Origin: Alloprevotella sp.
GTDB lineage: Bacteria > Bacteroidota > Bacteroidia > Bacteroidales > Bacteroidaceae
NCBI GenBank assembly: GCA_017471505.1
Contig: JAFUTC010000008.1
Span: 1-64,000, forward strand
Direction of reading: 5' to 3'
Length of the DNA stretch: 64,000 nucleotides
A model generated the notes under the pieces. It made no database searches. It was not told the origin of the DNA and saw only the letters and a list, made by a program, of their open reading frames with translations. Positions 60,192 through 64,000 of the stretch are shown in pieces (position 1 is the first letter of the stretch; every line of letters begins with the position of its first letter). The position numbers and the translations under genes are program-made.

Positions 60192-61682
60192 TTAGTCTTC
60201 TTCGTTGATGGCTTCCGATATCTTCTTCCAGATGTTCTTGCCGAAGTTCAGGATTTTCTTGCCGTTTTCACTTGGCGGCACGGTCTGCTCGTCCAATGCC
60301 TCGCGCAGCCGCTGCACTTCGCCGGCGAATTCCCGGTCTTTGCCATACTTTTTGGCTACTTCCTCGAGGTTGTCGATGGCGTCGATGATGGGCTGTGGCT
60401 TTTTCACTTTGCCGGAGAGTTGGCGGTCTATGTCGGCCACCAGTTCCCTGAGTTCCTCCAGTTGCTTGCCGTCGTTTTCGTGCTGTGAGTCGAACATGTC
60501 GGTGGTTTCGCCCAGTTCGCCGCCGCAGCAGATAGGCTCGCCGCCTTCGAGCAGCGATATGGCGCTGTTGTAGGAGCCGTCTGCGTTGAAGTCGGACAGG
60601 CTGGCCGGCGTGCGCAACTGTACTTTCAGGTTGTTGACAAAACAAATCTTCTCGCGGTCAAAGCCTGTGAACTGTGCGAATGCCTTGTCTATTTCTTTCA
60701 TCTGCGAGGCGCCGCCCGTCAGCACTATGCCGCCAATCAGTTTGTCCTTGTCGAGGCCCGAGATGGTTATCTGCGCAGCCACGTTCCGTATGATTTCTTC
60801 CTGGCGGGCCTCTACCAGTTCGCAGAACTCGGTAAATGTCACCCGATTGTTCATGGGTAGTTGGATGTCCTCGTGGTTTTCGGCATTTTCGGGTACTTGT
60901 GCCTCGCCGTACTTCAGTTTGAGGCGTTCAGACTCCTGCATGTCGACTTGCAGGGAACTGATGTCGCGGGTGATATTCTCGCCGCCCAGAGGGATTACGG
61001 CCACGTGCTGGATGATATTGTTCTTGTAGATGGCTACGGAAGTGGTTTCGGCACCCATGTCTACGAACACGCAGCCGCTGCGACGTTTCTGTTCTTCGAG
61101 CAGATTGTCGGCCAGGGCCAGAAATGTGATGGGCATGTCGGCCAAAGCCAGTTTGGCGTCGTGGAAGCACTTCTCGATGTCGTCGCAAACGTCGCGGCGA
61201 ATGATTACATTGAGGAAGCGGCCCTCAATCTTATCGGCCTGCATGCCTACGGGGTCGAGCGTCGATTGTGCGCCAAGGCGATATTCCTGCGGAATGGTGG
61301 CGAGGATTACTTTGTCGGGGGTGTGGGCCTGTGCGTTCTCCTCGTGCATCGATGCGATTATCTCGGGCGTGATTTGCACTTTGTCGGCAAACGTCTGCGT
61401 AACCGTGTTAATCTGTGCATGCATGCCCATGCCGCCGACGCCTACGTAGGCTTTCTGGATGTTTTTCTTCGTGGCGCGTTCGAGGCGCATCTTGATGTCT
61501 TCGACGCAGTCGCGGGTCTTAAGCTGGTTGTTTATGCGGCCCTTGCGTATGAAGTCGGACGATGGCCTTTGGCAGGCGGCTGCGATGTGGATGGCACCGT
61601 CGGGTTCCTTTGTGCCGGCAATTCCCGTGATTTTGGAAGAGCCGATTTCAATAGCAACAATGTAGTTTTTCTCTGTCGACAT
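60192..61682 (-). CDS. ftsA: Cell division protein FtsA
   Basis: 496 residues. Actin-like ATPase motifs: AIEIGSSKITG (about 10-20), 'CVFVDMGAETTSVAIY' (about 203-218) and 'GGIVLTGGASQMKEID' (about 313-328). The extension after 375 is longer than in E. coli FtsA and is rich in charged residues; it ends in an amphipathic helix (LNFGKNIWKKISEAI) suitable for membrane binding. FtsA anchors FtsZ to the membrane. Confidence 0.96.
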   Translation of the reverse strand: MSTEKNYIVAIEIGSSKITGIAGTKEPDGAIHIAAACQRPSSDFIRKGRINNQLKTRDCVEDIKMRLERATKKNIQKAYVGVGGMGMHAQINTVTQTFADKVQITPEIIASMHEENAQAHTPDKVILATIPQEYRLGAQSTLDPVGMQADKIEGRFLNVIIRRDVCDDIEKCFHDAKLALADMPITFLALADNLLEEQKRRSGCVFVDMGAETTSVAIYKNNIIQHVAVIPLGGENITRDISSLQVDMQESERLKLKYGEAQVPENAENHEDIQLPMNNRVTFTEFCELVEARQEEIIRNVAAQITISGLDKDKLIGGIVLTGGASQMKEIDKAFAQFTGFDREKICFVNNLKVQLRTPASLSDFNADGSYNSAISLLEGGEPICCGGELGETTDMFDSQHENDGKQLEELRELVADIDRQLSGKVKKPQPIIDAIDNLEEVAKKYGKDREFAGEVQRLREALDEQTVPPSENGKKILNFGKNIWKKISEAINEED

Positions 61683-61720
61683 ATTCTATGGTATTCTTGT
61701 TTGCTTAAATGCGAAGTTAA

Positions 61721-62467
61721 TCAGGAATTTTTATCTGCGCCGTCTTTTTTGCAGATTACTTGGTTCGTGTGGCGCAAATCGATTTCCGAGTATTTGTTCC
61801 AGCCCACTTGCGGCATTACTTTTTGGTAGAACACGAGCAGGTTGTTCATTTTGACGTCGAGACTATCGGGCAGGCCGATGTGAATGAGTTGCGAGCCTAC
61901 GCGAGGCACCAGGTCGATTTTTCCATCGCGGTGCACGTAGATTTGTTCTATCTGGTCGTCCCAGAAGCGGTTCTCGCGCAGGAAGCGGCCTATGACGCGC
62001 AGTTTTTTCTTTGCGTAGTCGGCCGATATGTAGCCGGTAGCCACGGCCAGGTCGGCCGGATAGCCCGTGAAGCGCATGGCGTCGCCGTTTTCGTCAATGT
62101 AGTAGTCGTGCTCGTTCTGCGGACAGACGCGCAGCAACGGCAGCCGCTGTTCTAGCAGTATGGTCACGCGGTGGTCGGCCGTCTTGTAGCAGTCGATGTC
62201 CTTGATGAACGGGTTTTTCAGCAGTGCCTCCTTGATGTTCGTAGTGTTGACGCGGTCTATGGCCGTGTTGACGGGGTTTACCTTTGCCTTGTCGATTAGC
62301 CGGACTACCTCGTCGCGCGATATGAACCCTGCCCGCGTGCTGTCGGCTATGACAATGTTCAGCCCCGAACACTTCTCTTCGTTGGCAATGCGCGAGAAGC
62401 GAACCAGTGCAAAGCCCAGATAGACAATCAGGCCGCACATGAGCAGAAGTTTGAATAGCGTTTTCAC
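61721..62467 (-). CDS. ftsQ: Cell division protein FtsQ
   Basis: 248 residues. The start is a GTG at 62467; no ATG upstream keeps the frame and later ATGs would cut the membrane anchor. A single transmembrane segment at about 4-22 is followed by a POTRA-like domain (about 35-110, SGLNIVIADSTRAGFISRDE onward) and the FtsQ C-terminal domain. It bridges the cytoplasmic and periplasmic parts of the division machinery. It lies between murC (16 nt) and ftsA (38 nt). Confidence 0.9.
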   Translation of the reverse strand: MKTLFKLLLMCGLIVYLGFALVRFSRIANEEKCSGLNIVIADSTRAGFISRDEVVRLIDKAKVNPVNTAIDRVNTTNIKEALLKNPFIKDIDCYKTADHRVTILLEQRLPLLRVCPQNEHDYYIDENGDAMRFTGYPADLAVATGYISADYAKKKLRVIGRFLRENRFWDDQIEQIYVHRDGKIDLVPRVGSQLIHIGLPDSLDVKMNNLLVFYQKVMPQVGWNKYSEIDLRHTNQVICKKDGADKNS

Positions 62468-62483
62468 TGGGACGGGAGGGATT

Positions 62484-63872
62484 TTATTCGGTCAGGTTAT
62501 ATTTGGTGCGCAGGAGTTGCTCCAGTGCGGGCACGTCGTCGTCCACGTTGCCGGCGCCAAGCACCATCAGCACGTCGACGGGTTCGTCTTGCAGGATGCG
62601 AGGCAGGTCGGCGCGCGTAGACAGTCGGCGCTCGATGCCCGGACGCAGGTTGTCGTATATCAGACGGCTGCTTACGCCGGGAATGGGTTCCTCGCGAGCC
62701 GGATAGATGTCGAGCAGGATGACTTCATCGAGCAGCGACAGGCTCTCAGCGAATTCCTGGTAGAAATCACGGGTCCGCGTGTAGAGGTGTGGCTGGAAGA
62801 TGCCGGTCACCTTACGCCCGTCGAACACTTCGCGTACGGAAAGGATGCTCTGCCGCAGTTCTTCGGGATGATGGGCATAGTCGCTGAGGAAAACCAATTG
62901 GTCGGTCTTTATCTTGAAGTCGAAGCGTCGGTCCACGCCCTTATAGGTGGCCATGGCCTGCTTCATTTCTTCGGGGGTGGCACCGGCCAGTTGCGTCAGG
63001 GCCATGGCGGCCACGGCGTTTTCTATGTTGATGCTCACGGGCACGCCGAGTTCCACGTCGGCAACTCCGCCCAGCGGCGACACATAGTCGAAGCATATCC
63101 GTCCGCCACCGATGCGCACGTTTTCGGCACGGAAGTCGCCGTCGCTGCGTCCGTATTCGTAACTGGCTACGCCGTCGGCCAGGCGTTTTTCAAGGTCGAG
63201 GCCGGTGTGCGCGATAAGTGCGCCGCCTTCGGGCTTTATGAGCGAGGTGTAAACGGCAAAGCCTTCGCGATAGGCCTCGGGCGTGCCGTAGATGTCAAGG
63301 TGGTCGGCGTCGACAGCGGTTATGACGCTGGCCCACGGCCTAAGTTGGTGGAACGAGCGGTCGAACTCGTCGGCCTCGATCACTACGTAGGGGCTCGACG
63401 CGTCGAAGAGGTAGTTGGTTTCGTAGTTCTTGCTGATGCCACCGAGAAAGGCGTTGCAGCCCACGTGGCTCTCGTGGAGCAGGTGGGCTGTCATAGCGGT
63501 GGTTGTGGTCTTGCCGTGTGTTCCTGCCACGCAGAGGCCTTTCATCTGCTTTGTCAGCAGCCCCAGCACCTCCGACCTTTTCTTTATGTCGAAGCCGTTT
63601 TCCTTGAACCACTTTAGTTCGCCGAAGTCGGCGGGTATGGCCGGCGTATAGACCACGAGGGTCTCGGCGCGGTTCTTGCAGGCGTCGGGCACCAGGTCGA
63701 GGTTGTCGTCGTAGTGGATTACGACGCCTTCGTGTTCGAGTGTGCGGGTCAGTTCGGTGGCCGTGCGGTCGTAGCCGGCCACGCATAGTCCGCAGTGGCG
63801 GAAGTATCGGGCCAGCGCGCTCATGCCGATGCCGCCCACGCCAAGAAAGTATACTGCTTTGATATCGTTCAT
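62484..63872 (-). CDS. murC: UDP-N-acetylmuramate-L-alanine ligase MurC
   Basis: 462 residues. The N-terminal Rossmann domain starts 'AVYFLGVGGIGMSALARYFR'. The ATP-binding loop GTHGKTTTT is at about 117-125, and the central and C-terminal Mur ligase domains follow with 'EADEFDRSFHQLRP' and 'QPHLYTRTRDF'. It adds L-Ala to UDP-MurNAc, the first amino acid of the peptidoglycan stem. The gap to murG is 3 nt and to ftsQ 16 nt. Confidence 0.97.
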   Translation of the reverse strand: MNDIKAVYFLGVGGIGMSALARYFRHCGLCVAGYDRTATELTRTLEHEGVVIHYDDNLDLVPDACKNRAETLVVYTPAIPADFGELKWFKENGFDIKKRSEVLGLLTKQMKGLCVAGTHGKTTTTAMTAHLLHESHVGCNAFLGGISKNYETNYLFDASSPYVVIEADEFDRSFHQLRPWASVITAVDADHLDIYGTPEAYREGFAVYTSLIKPEGGALIAHTGLDLEKRLADGVASYEYGRSDGDFRAENVRIGGGRICFDYVSPLGGVADVELGVPVSINIENAVAAMALTQLAGATPEEMKQAMATYKGVDRRFDFKIKTDQLVFLSDYAHHPEELRQSILSVREVFDGRKVTGIFQPHLYTRTRDFYQEFAESLSLLDEVILLDIYPAREEPIPGVSSRLIYDNLRPGIERRLSTRADLPRILQDEPVDVLMVLGAGNVDDDVPALEQLLRTKYNLTE

Positions 63873-63875
63873 CTT

Positions 63876-64000
63876 CTATTCAATCTGTCCGGCCAGGCGG
63901 AGCACCTCATCGGCTATTGTGTCGGCCGCATGGGGGCGTGCCAGTTGTTTGATGTTCTCCGACAGTACGCGAAGGGCTTCGCTGTCGGTTACCATATTGA
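63876..64000 (-). CDS. murG: MurG C-terminal end, cut by window
   Basis: About 41 codons are in the window, ending in 'IADEVLRLAGQIE' and a TAG at 63876-63878. Position 3 nt upstream of murC and the helical C-terminus fit MurG, the glycosyltransferase that makes lipid II. Assignment leans on gene order because the catalytic domains are outside. Confidence 0.65.
   Translation of the reverse strand, partial: NMVTDSEALRVLSENIKQLARPHAADTIADEVLRLAGQIE

Overview
The window reads as the chromosome of a Bacteroidales bacterium, most like the Prevotella group. The reasons are: promoters with the Bacteroidota -7 box TAnnTTTG and no clear -35; the families DUF3853, DUF4252, DUF4491, GH3, M64 and SpmA/SpmB-type transporter; lipoprotein-based RND efflux; and a cell-wall/division cluster in the order murG-murC-ftsQ-ftsA-ftsZ. 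Genus is inference. There are two visibly different parts: AT-rich accessory DNA at 1-16.6 kb and a GC-rich backbone from 16.7 kb to the end.

Accessory part. Positions 1-4.3 kb carry the core of an integrative element: an AAA+ ATPase cut by the window edge, a winged-helix replication-type protein, a DUF3853 protein, an unrecognised 349-residue protein, and a tyrosine recombinase with a leader of about 400 nt. Cargo follows: a primase-helicase of the TOTE conflict type (4.4-7.3 kb) and an AAA/DUF4143 ATPase (7.3-8.7 kb) preceded by three 33-bp phased repeats. At 9.4-16.3 kb is a compact LlaJI/BsuMI-like restriction-modification operon: a small XRE regulator, two C5-cytosine methyltransferases, a McrB-like GTPase and a DUF2357/PD-(D/E)XK nuclease. 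It lies between a 3' half of a CAT-anticodon tRNA (plus strand, 9.03 kb) and a complete CAT tRNA (minus strand, 16.6 kb). Each has a near-identical copy of a 35-bp arm-type sequence nearby. The two ends are inverted relative to each other, so a simple single insertion does not explain the arrangement.

Backbone, 16.7-43.9 kb (nearly all minus strand): HIT protein, greA, dusB, a CPBP protease, ribF, a U32 peptidase, manC, an ECF sigma/anti-sigma/DUF4252 cassette, M16 peptidase, a flippase, a three-part RND efflux pump, an SpmA/B-like membrane protein, M64 peptidase, pdxB, DUF3108, an Ig-like lipoprotein, a GH3 protein and a divergent TrkA-C transporter. From 43.9 to 54.8 kb (plus strand): D-Ala-D-Ala dipeptidase, THUMP-like methyltransferase, histidine phosphatase, nrdD-nrdG (anaerobic dNTP synthesis), an Lrp regulator, DUF4491, a C26-M19 peptidase fusion, a glutaminyl-cyclase-like M28 protein and sufE. 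From 54.9 kb to the end (minus strand): an amphipathic-repeat lipoprotein, a sialidase, a GatB/YqeY protein, two tandem ftsZ genes, ftsA, ftsQ, murC and murG.

The most striking unexplained signal is a family of intergenic arrays (25.14, 47.17, 50.44 and 55.65 kb). They repeat a degenerate palindrome, ideal form ATTGCATWATGCAAT, at exactly 21-bp spacing for 4 to 7 units, always 3' of a gene. Three of them start with a hairpin made from two neighbouring units. They look like helically phased protein-binding sites and/or transcript-end structures, and I do not recognise them. Other items of note are the diverged second FtsZ, a 35-codon leader ORF ending 2 nt before nrdD, and a tRNA whose acceptor stem looks like a host/element hybrid.
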